Below are positions 14,401-24,330 of a stretch of 64,000 bases of DNA, piece by piece. The position numbers and the translations under genes are program-made. Below the pieces are notes generated by a model. It had not been told where the DNA came from and ran no database searches. It saw only the letters and a list, made by a program, of their open reading frames with translations. Each line of letters opens with the position of its first letter. Position 1 is the first letter of the stretch. The stretch is from Petrolisthes cinctipes (Eukaryota; Arthropoda; Malacostraca; Decapoda; Porcellanidae): positions 310,001 to 374,000 of the forward strand of contig JAWQEG010000169.1 of assembly GCA_033782935.1 (NCBI GenBank). Direction: 5' to 3'.

Positions 14401-14776
14401 TCGATTTTCAGCATGTTTTGGGCCTAAATTTTGAAAATACTCTAACACGGAGTAGGCATGTACAGATCGCTTCTGGGACCCCAAAACATTGAATTTTTGG
14501 GTGTTTTGAGCCTCAATTTGAGATATAAACGGGTACTGAAGATGCATGCACATATCGACTTTTGGGCACCTAAAAGATCGATTTTCAGTATGTTTTTGGC
14601 CTGTATTTTGAAAATACTTTAACACGGAGTAGGCATGTACAGATACCTTCTGGGACCTCTAAATATCGAATTTTCGGGTGTTTTGGGACTGAATTTGAGA
14701 TATCGATTTTTTGGCACCAAAAATGTCGATTTTTAGCATGTTTTTAGCCTATATTTTGAAAATATTCTAGCACTGA

Positions 14777-14944
14777 GTAGGCATGTACAGATTGCTTCTG
14801 GGACCCCAAAATATTGATTTTTCGGGTGTTTTGAGCCTGAATTTGAGATATAAACGGGTACAGAAGATACATGCACATATTGACTTTGGGCACCAAAAAT
14901 ATCGATTTTCAGCATGTTTTGGGCCTGAATTTTTAAAACACGGA
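14777..14944. repeat. Alpha monomer with 8-bp internal deletion
   Basis: The landmark spacing is 168 bp in place of 176. The monomer end reads GAATTTTTAAAACACGGAG, removing most of the GAAAATACTCTA segment and so destroying the right half of the terminal dyad. No other copy was seen. Confidence 0.75.
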
Positions 14945-15770
14945 GTAGGCATGTACAGATTGCTTCTGGGACCCAAAAATATTGAATTTTCGGGTGTTTT
15001 GAGCCTGAATTTGAGATATAAACGGGTACTGAAGATGCATGCACATATCGACTTTTGTGCACCTAAAATATCGATTTTCAGTATGTTTTGAGCATGTATT
15101 TTGAAAATACTCTAACACGGAGTAGGCATGTACAGATCGCTTCTGGGACCCCTAAATATCGACTTTTCGGGTGTTTTGGGACTGAATTTGAGATATCGAC
15201 TTTTTGGCACCTAAAAGATCGATTTTTAGCATGTTTTTAGCCTATATTTTGAAAATATTCTGGCACTGAGTAGGCATGTACAGATTGCTTCTGGGATTCC
15301 AAAATATTGAATTTTCGGGTGTTTTGAGCCTGAATTTGAGATATAAACGGGTACAGAAGATACATGCACATATTGACTTTGGGCACCAAAAATATCGATT
15401 TTCAGCATGTTTTGGGCCTGTATTTTGAAAATACTCTAACACTGAGTAGGCATGTACAGATTGCTTCTGGGACCCCAAAATATTGAATTTTCGGGTGTTT
15501 TGAGCCTGAATTTGAGATATAAACGGGTACTGAAGATGTATGCACATATCGACTTTTGTGCACCTAAAAGATCGATTTTCAGTATGTTTTGAGCATGTAT
15601 TTTGAAAATACTATAACACGGAGTAGGCATGTACAGATCGCTTCTGGGACCCCTAAATATCGAATTTTCGGGTATTTTGGGACTGAATTTGAGATATCGA
15701 CTTTTTGGCACCTAAAAGATCGATTTTTAGCATGTTTTCAGCCTATATTTTGAAAATATTCTAGCACTGA

Positions 15771-15946
15771 GTAGGCATGTACAGGTTGCTTCTGGGACCC
15801 CAAAATATTGAATTTTCGGGTGTTTTGAGCCTGAATTTGAGATATAAACGGGTACAGAAGATACATGCACATATTGACTTTGGGCATCTAAAATATCGAT
15901 TTTCAGCATGTTTTGGGCCTGTATTTTGAAAATACTCTAACACTGA
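15771..15946. repeat. Alpha monomer (176 bp), type example
   Basis: First monomer of the trimer. It normally follows a short monomer, so its left edge is preceded by ATATTTTGAAAATATTCTAG. Diagnostic features are ATTGCTTCTGGGACCCC (this copy has GTTGCTT), GAAGATACATGCACATATTG, GACTTTGGGCATC or GGGCACC, and TCAGCATGTTTTGGGCCTG. It contains an imperfect dyad at 15,797-15,821 (10-bp arms, one mismatch, 5-nt loop). Confidence 0.9.
15797..15821. repeat. Inverted repeat inside long monomers (type example)
   Basis: Left arm ACCCCAAAAT, 5-nt loop, right arm ATTTTCGGGT: nine of ten positions pair. The same arms occur in nearly all alpha and beta monomers; the loop is ATTGA or ATCGA. In gamma (ACCCCTAAAT) and gamma-prime (ACCTCTAAAT) pairing is weaker. 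Confidence 0.75.
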
Positions 15947-16123
15947 GTAGGCATGTACAGATTGCTTCTGGGACCCCAAAATATTGAATTTTCGGGTGTT
16001 TTGAGCCTGAATTTGAGATATAAACGGGTACTGAAGATGCATGCTCATATCGACTTTTGTGCACCTAAAAGATCGATTTTCAGTATGTTTTGAGCATGTA
16101 TTTTGAAAATACACTAACACGGA
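15947..16123. repeat. Beta monomer (177 bp), type example
   Basis: Second monomer of the trimer. It keeps the 29-bp block at 16,022-16,050 that is missing from gamma. Most beta copies have the 8-bp palindrome TGCATGCA there; this copy has a C-to-T-type variant just after it (GCTCAT rather than GCACAT). Other marks are GTGCACC, AAAAGATCGATTTTCAG and TTTGAGCATG. Its right end carries a 7+1+7 dyad, GTATTTTGAAAATAC, at 16,098-16,112. Confidence 0.9.
16098..16112. repeat. 7+1+7 dyad at monomer end (type example)
   Basis: GTATTTT-G-AAAATAC is a perfect dyad around one central base. The corresponding site at the gamma end, 16,246-16,260, is ATATTTT-G-AAAATAT, also perfect. Alpha ends often read GAATTTTGAAAATAC, with one mismatch. 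Confidence 0.78.
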
Positions 16124-16271
16124 GTAGGCATGTACAGATCGCTTCTGGGACCCCTAAATATCGAATTTTCGGGTGTTTTGGGACTGAATTTGAGATATCG
16201 ACTTTTTGGCACCTAAAAGATCGATTTTTAGCATGTTTTTAGCCTATATTTTGAAAATATTCTAGCACTGA
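16124..16271. repeat. Gamma short monomer (148 bp), type example
   Basis: Third monomer of the trimer. It aligns to alpha and beta throughout but lacks 29 bp: GAGATAT is joined directly to CGACTTTTT at 16,198/16,199. In beta the missing block is flanked by ATAT on both sides, so a microhomology deletion explains the junction, although the reverse (insertion into a short ancestor) cannot be excluded from one window. Gamma also differs by substitutions (CCCCTAAATATCG, TTTGGGACTGAA, TTTTTAGCATGTTTTTAGCC), so it is an old, separate lineage and not a fresh deletion. Confidence 0.92.
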
Positions 16272-16772
16272 GTAGGCATGTACAGATTGCTTCTGGGATT
16301 CCAAAATATTGAATTTTCGGGTGTTTTGAGCCTGAATATAAGATATAAACGGGTACAGAAGATACATGCACATATTGACTTTGGGCACCAAAAATATCGA
16401 TTTTCAGCATGTTTTGGGCCTGAATTTTGAAAATACTCTAACACGGAGTAGGCATGTACAGATCGCTTCTGGGACCCCAAAATATCGAATTTTCGGGTAT
16501 TTAGGGCCAGAATTTGAGATATAAACGGGTACAGAAGATGCATGCACATATCGACTTTTGGGCACCTAAAAGATCGATTTTCAGTATGTTTTTGGCCTGT
16601 ATTTTGAAAATACTCTAACACGGAGTAGGCATGTAGAGATACCTTCTGGGACCTCTAAATATCGAATTTTCGGGTGTTTTGGGACTGAATTTGAGATATC
16701 GATTTTTTGGCACCTAAAATGTCGATTTTTAGCATGTTTTTAGCCTATATTTTGATAATATTCTAGCACTGT
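16272..16772. repeat. Reference 501-bp trimer HOR, beta-prime/gamma-prime version
   Basis: The next trimer belongs to the second version: alpha 16,272-16,447, beta-prime 16,448-16,624, gamma-prime 16,625-16,772. Beta-prime reads ATCGCTTCTGGGACCCC, GTTTAGGGCCAG (this particular copy has GTATTTAGGGCCAG), TTTTGGGCACC and TTTTTGGCCTG. Gamma-prime reads ATACCTTCTGGGACCTCTAA, CGATTTTTTGGCACC and AAATGTCGATTTTTAGC. The short-monomer junction is the same as in gamma, so the two versions share the 29-bp difference and diverged afterwards. Confidence 0.88.
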
Positions 16773-17435
16773 GTAGGCATGTACAGATTGCTTCTGGGAC
16801 CCCAAAATATTGAATTTTCGGGTGTTTTGAGCCTGAATTTGAGATATAAACGGGTACAGAAGATACATGCACATATTGACTTTGGGCATCTAAAATATCG
16901 ATTTTCAGCATGTTTTCGGCCTGAATTTTGAAAATACTCTAACACGGAGTAGGCATGTACAGATCGCTTCTGGGACCCCAAAATATCGAATTTTCGGGTG
17001 TTTAATGCCAGAATTTGAGATATAAACAGGTACAGAAGATGCATGCACATATCGACTTTTGGGCACCTAAAAGATCGATTTTCAGTATGTTTTAGGCCTG
17101 TATTTTGAAAATACTCTAACACGGAGTAGGCATGCACAGATACCTTCTGGGACCTCTAAATATCGAATTTTCGGGTGTTTTGGGACTGAATTTGAGATAT
17201 CGATTTTTTGGCACCTAAAATGTCGATTTTCAGCATGTTTGTAGCCTATATTTTGAAAATATTCTAGCACTGTGTAGGCATGTACAGATTGCTTCTGGGA
17301 CCCCAAAATATTGAATTTTCGGGTGTTTTTAGCCTGAATTTGAGATAAAAACGGGTACAGAAGATACATGCACATATTGACTTTGGGCATCTAAAATAAC
17401 GATTTTCAGCATGTTTTGGGCCTGTATTTTGAAAA

Positions 17436-20400
17436 TACTCTAACACGGAATAGGCATGTACAGATCGCTTCTGGGACCCCAAAATATCGAATTTTCGGGT
17501 GTTTAGGGCCAGAATTTGAGATATAAACTGGTACAGAAGATGCATGCATATATCGACTTTTGGGCACCTAAAAGATCGATTTTCAGTATGTTTTTGGCCT
17601 GTATTTTGAAAATACTCTAACACGGAGTAGGCATGCACAGATCGCTTCTGGGACCCCAAAATATCGAATTTTCGGGTGTTTAGCTCCAGAATTTGAGATA
17701 TAAACGGTTTCGGAAGATACATGCACATATTGACTTTGGGCACCAAAAATATCGATTTTCAGCATGTTTTGGGCCTGAATTTTGAAATACTCTAACACGG
17801 AGTAGGCATGTACAGATTGCTTCTGGGACCCCAAAATATTGAATTTTCGGGTGTTTTGAGCCTGAATTTGAGATATAAACGGGTACAGAAGATACATGCA
17901 CATATTGACTTTGGGCATCTAAAATATCGATTTTCAGCATGTTTTGGGCCTGTATTTTGAAAATACTCTAACACTGAGTAGGCATGTACAGATTGCTTCT
18001 GGGACCCCAAAATAATGAATTTTCGGGTGTTTTGAGCCTGAATTTGAGATACGATTTTTTGGCACCTAAAATGTCGATTTTTAGCATGTTTTTAGCCTAT
18101 ATTTTGAAAATATTCTAGCACTGTGTAGGCATGTACAGATTGCTTCTGGGACCCCAAAATATTGAATTTTCGGGTGTTTTGAGCCTGAATTTGAGATATA
18201 AACGGGTACAGAAGATACATGCACATATTGACTTTGGGCATCTAAAATATCGATTTTCAGCATGTTTTGGGCCTGAATTTTTAAAATACTCTAACACGGA
18301 GTAGGCATGTACAGATCGCTTCTGGGACCCCAAAATATCGAATTTTCGGGTGTTTAAGGCCAGAATTTGAGATATAAACAGGTACAGAAGATGCATGCAC
18401 ATATCGACTTTTGGGCACCTAAAAGATCGATTTTCAGTATGTTTTAGGCCTGTATTTTGAAAATACTCTAACACGGAGTAGGCATGCACAGATACCTTCT
18501 GGGACCTCTAAATATCGAATTTTCGGGTGTTTTGGGACTGAATTTGAGATATCGATTTTTTGGCACCTAAAATGTCGATTTTCAGCATGTTTGTAGCCTA
18601 TATTTTGAAAATATTCTAGCACTGTGTAGGCATGTACAGATTGCTTCTGGGACCCCAAAATATTGAATTTTCGGGTGTTTTTAGCCTGAATTTGAGATAA
18701 AAACGGGTACAGAAGATACATGCACATATTGACTTTGGGCATCTAAAATAACGATTTTCAGCATGTTTTGGGCCTGTATTTTGAAAATACTCTAACACGG
18801 AGTAGGCATGTACAGATCGCTTCTGGGACCCCAAAATATCGAATTTTCGGGTGTTTAGGGCCAGAATTTGAGATATAAACGGGTACAGAAGATGCATGCA
18901 CATATCGACTTTTGGGCACCTAAAAGATCGATTTTCAGTATGTTTTTGGCCTGTATTTTGAAAATACTCTAACACGGAGTAGGCATGCACAGATACCTTC
19001 TGGGACCTCTAAATATCGAATTTTCGGGTGTTTTGGGACTGAATTTGAGATATCGATTTTTTGGCATCTAAAATGTCGATTTTTAGCATCTTTTTAGCCT
19101 ATATTTTGAAAATATTCTAGCACTGTGTAGGCATGTACAGATTGCTTCTGGGACCCAAAAATATTGAATTTTCGGGTGTTTTGAGCCTGAATTTGAGATA
19201 TAAACGGGTACTGAAGATGCATGCACATATCGACTTTTGTGCACCTAAAAGATCGATTTTCAGTATGTTTTGAGCATGTATTTTGAAAATACTCTAACAC
19301 GGAGTAGGCATGTACAGATCGCTTCTGGGACCCCTAAATATCGAATTTTCGGGTGTTTTGGGACTGAATTTGAGATATCGACTTTTTGGCACCTAAAAGA
19401 TCGATTTTTAGCTTGTTTTTAGCCTATATTTTGAAAATATTCTAGCACTGTACAGATTGCTTCTGGGACCCCAAAATATTGAATTTTCGGGTGTTTTGAG
19501 CCTGAATTTGAGATACAAACGGGTACAGAAGATACATGCACATATTGACTTTGGGCACCAAAAATATCGATATTCAGCATGTTTTGGGCCTGAATTTTGA
19601 AAATACTCTAACACGAAGTAGGGATGTACAGATCGCTTCTGGGACCCCAAAATATCGAATTTTCGGGTGTTTAGGGCCAGAATTTGAGATATAAACGGGT
19701 ACAGAAGATGCATGCACATATCGACTTTAGGGCACCTAAAAGATCGATTTTCAGTATGTTTTTGGCCTGTATTTTGAAAATACTCTAACACGGAGTAGGC
19801 ATGTACAGATACCTTCTGGGACCTCTAAATATCGAATTTTCGGGTGTTTTCGGACTGAATTTGAGATATCGATTTTTTGGCACCTAAAATGTCGATTTTT
19901 AGCATGTTTTTAGCCTATATTTTGAAAATATTCTAGCACTGTGTAGGCATGTACAGATTGCTTCTGGGACCCCAAAATATTGAATTTTCGGGTGTTTTGA
20001 GCCTTAATTTGAGATATAAACGGGTACAGAAGATACATGCACATATCGACTTTTGTGCACCTAAAAGATCGATTTTCAGTATGTTTTGAGCATGTATTTT
20101 GAAAATACTCTAACACGGAGTAGGCATGTACAGATCGCTTCTGGGACCCCAAAATATTGAATTTTCGGGTGTTTTGAGCCTGAATTTGAGATATAAACGG
20201 GTACTGAAGATGCATGCACATATCGACTTTTGTGCACCTAAAAGATCGATTTTCAGTATGTTTTGAGCATGTATTTTGAAAATACTCTAACACGGAGTAG
20301 GCATGTACAGATCGCTTCTGGGACCCCTAAATATCGAATTTTCGGGTGTTTTGGGACTGAATTTGAGATATCGACTTTTTGGCACCTAAAAGATCGATTT

Positions 20401-21108
20401 TTAGCATGTTTTTAGCCTATATTTTGAAAATATTCTAGCACTTAGTAGGCATGTACAGATTGCTTCTGGGACCCCAAAATATTGAATTTTCGGGTGTTTT
20501 GAGCCTGAATTTGAGATATAAACGGGTACAGAAGATACATGCACATATTGACTTTGGGCATCTAAAATATCGATTTTCAGCATGTTTTGGGCCTGAATTT
20601 TGAAAATACTCTATCACTGAGTAGGCATGTACAGATCGCTTCTGGGACCCCAAAATATCGAATTTTCGGGTGTTTAGGGCCAGAATTTGATATATAAACG
20701 GGTACAGAAGATGCATGCACATATCGACTTTTGGGCACCTAAAAGATCGATTTTCAGTATGTTTTTGGCCTGTATTTTGAAAATACTCTAACACGGAGTA
20801 GGCATGGACAGATACCTTCTGGGACCTCTAAATATCGAATTTTCGGGTGTTTTGGGACTGAATTTGAGATATCGATTTTTTGGCACCTAAAATGTCGATT
20901 TTTAGCATGTTTTTAGCCTATATTTTGAAAATATTCTAGCACTGTGTAGGCATGTACAGATTGCTTCTGGGACCCCAAAATATTGAATTTTCGGGTGTTT
21001 TGAGCCTGAATTTGAGATATAAACGGGTACTGAAGATGCATGCACATATCGACTTTTGTGCACCTAAAAGATCGATTTTCAGTATGTTTTGAGCATGTAT
21101 TTTGAAAA
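17436..21108. repeat. Large tandem duplication, copy A (3,673 bp)
   Basis: This copy is about 22 monomers arranged, by short-monomer spacing, as pentamer, trimer, trimer, dimer, trimer, trimer, trimer. The next segment repeats it at offset 3,673 bp in its first third and offset about 3,173 bp afterwards. Markers shared with copy B include ATAAACTGGTACAG, TTTAGCTCCAG, a TTTTGAAATACTC 2-bp deletion, GAGATACGATTTTTT and TAGCTTGTTTTTAGCC. Limits are approximate to within a monomer. Confidence 0.85.
17990..18065. repeat. Chimeric short monomer
   Basis: The left half is alpha/beta-like (ATTGCTTCTGGGACCCC, TTTTGAGCCTGAATTTG), while the right half is gamma-prime-like, joined as GAGATACGATTTTTTGGCACC. 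Ordinary short monomers have ACTGAATTTGAGATATCG at this place. The form looks like a recombinant between monomer types. A copy lies at 21,655-21,735, carried by the large duplication. Confidence 0.75.
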
Positions 21109-24100
21109 TACTCTAACACGGAGTAGGCATGTACAGATCGCTTCTGGGACCCCAAAATATCGAATTTTCGGGTGTTTAGGGCCAGAATTTGAGATATAAA
21201 CTGGTACAGAAGATGCATGCACATATCGACTTTTGGGCACCTAAAAGATCGATTTTCAGTATGTTTTTGGCCTGTATTTTGAAAATACTCTAACACGGAG
21301 TAGGCATGCACAGATCGCTTCTGGGACCCCAAAATATCGAATTTTCGGGTGTTTAGCTCCAGAATTTGAGATATAAACGGGTTCAGAAGATACATGCACA
21401 TATTGACTTTGGGCACCAAAAATATCGATTTTCAGCATGTTTTGGGCCTGAATTTTGAAATACTCTAACACGGAGTAGGCATGTACAGATTGCTTCTGGG
21501 ACCCCAAAATATTGAATTTTCGGGTGTTTTGAGCCTGAATTTGAGATATAAACGGGTACAGAAGATACATGCACATATTGACTTTGGGCATCTAAAATAT
21601 CGATTTTCAGCATGTTTTGGGCCTGTATTTTGAAAATACTCTAACACTGAGTAGGCATGTACAGATTGCTTCTGGGACCCCAAAATATTGAATTTTCGGG
21701 TGTTTTGAGCCTGAATTTGAGATACGATTTTTTGGCACCTAAAATGTCGATTTTTAGCATGTTTTTAGCCTATATTTTGAAAATATTCTAGCACTGTGTA
21801 GGCATGTACAGATTGCTTCTGGGACCCCAAAATATTGAATTTTCGGGTGTTTTGAGCCTGAATTTGAGATATAAACGGGTACAGAAGATACATGCACATA
21901 TTGACTTTGGGCATCTAAAATATCGATTTTCAGCATGTTTTGGGCCTGAATTTTGAAAATACTCTAACACGGAGTAGGCATGTACAGATCGCTTCTGGGA
22001 CCCCAAAATATCGAATTTTCGGGTGTTTAAGGCCAGAATTTGAGATATAAACAGGTACAGAAGATGCATGCACATATCGACTTTTGGGCACCTAAAAGAT
22101 CGATTTTCAGTATGTTTTAGGCCTGTATTTTGAAAATACTCTAACACGGAGTAGGCATGCACAGATCGCTTCTGGGACCTCTAAATATCGAATTTTCGGG
22201 TGTTTTGGGACTGAATTTGAGATATCGATTTTTTGGCACCTAAAATGTCGATTTTTAGCATGTTTGTAGCCTATATTTTGAAAATATTCTAGCACTGTGT
22301 AGGCATGTACAGATTGCTTCTGGGACCCAAAAATATTGAATTTTCGGGTGTTTTTGAGCCTGAATTTGAGATATAAACGGGTACTGAAGATGCATGCACA
22401 TATCGACTTTTGTGCACCTAAAAGATCGATTTTCAGTATGTTTTGAGCATGTATTTTGAAAATACTCTAACACGGAGTAGGCATGTACAGATCGCTTCTG
22501 GGACCCCTAAATATCGAATTTTCGGGTGTTTTGGGACTGAATTTGAGATATCGACTTTTTGGCACCTAAAAGATCGATTTTTAGCTTGTTTTTAGCCTAT
22601 ATTTTGAAAATATTCTAGCACTGTACAGATTGCTTCTGGGACCCCAAAATATTGAATTTTCGGGTGTTTTGAGCCTGAATTTGAGATACAAACGGGTACA
22701 GAAGATACATGCACATATTGACTTTGGGCACCAAAAATATCGATATTCAGCATGTTTTGGGCCTGAATTTTGAAAATACTCTAACACGAAGTAGGGATGT
22801 ACAGATCGCTTCTGGGACCCCAAAATATCGAATTTTCGGGTGTTTAGGGCCAGAATTTGAGATATAAACGGGTACAGAAGATGCATGCACATATCGACTT
22901 TAGGGCACCTAAAAGATCGATTTTCAGTATGTTTTTGGCCTGTATTTTGAAAATACTCTAACACGGAGTAGGCATGTACAGATACCTTCTGGGACCTCTA
23001 AATATCGAATTTTCGGGTGTTTTCGGACTGAATTTGAGATATCGATTTTTTGGCACCTAAAATGTCGATTTTTAGCATGTTTTTAGCCTATATTTTGAAA
23101 ATATTCTAGCACTGTGTAGGCATGTACAGATTGCTTCTGGGACCCCAAAATATTGAATTTTCGGGTGTTTTGAGCCTTAATTTGAGATATAAACGGGTAC
23201 AGAAGATACATGCACATATCGACTTTTGTGCACCTAAAAGATCGATTTTCAGTATGTTTTGAGCATGTATTTTGAAAATACTCTAACACGGAGTAGGCAT
23301 GTACAGATCGCTTCTGGGACCCCAAAATATTGAATTTTCGGGTGTTTTGAGCCTGAATTTGAGATATAAACGGGTACTGAAGATGCATGCACATATCGAC
23401 TTTTGTGCACCTAAAAGATCGATTTTCAGTATGTTTTGAGCATGTATTTTGAAAATACTCTAACACGGAGTAGGCATGTACAGATCGCTTCTGGGACCCC
23501 TAAATATCGAATTTTCGGGTGTTTTGGGACTGAATTTGAGATATCGACTTTTTGGCACCTAAAAGATCGATTTTTAGCATGTTTTTAGCCTATATTTTGA
23601 AAATATTCTAGCACTGAGTAGGCATGTACAGATTGCTTCTGGGACCCCAAAATATTGAATTTTCGGGTGTTTTGAGCCTGAATTTGAGATATAAACGGGT
23701 ACAGAAGATACATGCACATATTGACTTTGGGCATCTAAAATATCGATTTTCAGCATGTTTTGGGCCTGAATTTTGAAAATACTCTATCACGGAGTAGGCA
23801 TGTACAGATCGCTTCTGGGACCCCAAAATATCGAATTTTCGGGTGTTTAGGGCCAGAATTTGAGATATAAACGGGTACAGAAGATGCATGCACATATCGA
23901 CTTTTGGGCACCTAAAAGATCGATTTTCAGTATGTTTTTGGCCTGTATTTTGAAAATACTCTAACACGGAGTAGGCATGGACAGATACCTTCTGGGACCT
24001 CTAAATATCGAATTTTCGGGTGTTTTGGGACTGAATTTGAGATATCGATTTTTTGGCACCTAAAATGTCGATTTTTAGCATGTTTTTAGCCTATATTTTG

Positions 24101-24330
24101 AAAATATTCTAGCACTGTGTAGGCATGTACAGATTGCTTCTGGGACCCCAAAATATTGAATTTCCCAGTGTTTTGAGCCTGAATTTGAGATATAAACGGG
24201 TACTGAAGATGCATGCACATATCGACTTTTGTGCACCTAAAAGATCGATTTTCAGTATGTTTTGAGCATGTATTTTGAAAATACTCTAACACGGAGTAGG
24301 CATGTACAGATCGCTTCTGGGACCCCTAAA
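21109..24330. repeat. Large tandem duplication, copy B (about 3.2 kb)
   Basis: Partner of copy A, but one 501-bp trimer shorter. The offset changes between about 22,270 and 22,330, in a monomer carrying TTTGTAGCC (as in one copy-A trimer) followed by ACCCAAAAATATTG (as in the next one), so the exchange point can be narrowed to that interval. Over 22,581-24,085 I noticed only about three differences from copy A. Confidence 0.83.
21655..21735. repeat. Chimeric short monomer, duplicated copy
   Basis: Same composite structure as at 17,990-18,065, offset 3,673 bp: alpha/beta-like left half, gamma-prime-like right half, junction GAGATACGATTTTTT. The copies differ at AATAATGAAT versus AATATTGAAT. 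Confidence 0.75.

Larger units (their letters stand above)
15771..16271. repeat. Reference 501-bp trimer HOR, beta-gamma version
   Basis: This copy is chosen as the type example. It is alpha (176) + beta (177) + gamma (148) = 501 bp, measured between successive GTAG landmarks at 15,771, 15,947, 16,124 and 16,272. The beta-gamma version is recognised by TTTTGTGCACC and TTTGAGCATGTATTTTG in beta, and by ATCGCTTCTGGGACCCCTAA and CGACTTTTTGGCACC in gamma. The unit length is a multiple of 3 (3 x 167), so every reading frame recurs identically in each unit. Confidence 0.93.
6614..17435. repeat. Regular trimer HOR domain 1
   Basis: Short monomers recur almost every 501 bp, with junctions near 6,859, 7,361, 7,862, 8,364 and on to 17,194. 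The one clear exception is a 325-bp dimer between about 13,870 and 14,196. The left part is mainly the beta-gamma version; from about 11.8 kb the gamma-prime form (ACCTCTAA, CGATTTTTTGG) becomes common. A rare variant, ATTGATATTTCGGG, appears near 7,153, 8,157 and 9,661, showing 1,003- and 1,504-bp copies (two and three trimers). Confidence 0.88.

Noticed and set aside
16008..16030. CENP-B-box-like match ending in AAACGGGT
   Set aside because: Aligned to the CENP-B box core, the CGGG half and the central A match but the TTCG half does not (TGAG here). About 7 of 9 essential positions match, too weak to call; mammalian CENP-B is not expected if this is a plant.
17436..24330. Duplications as assembly artefacts
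   Set aside because: Copies carry private differences and different lengths (for example 3,673 versus about 3,173 bp), so they are not simple duplicated contig ends. This cannot be fully excluded without reads, so the caveat stays in the finding.
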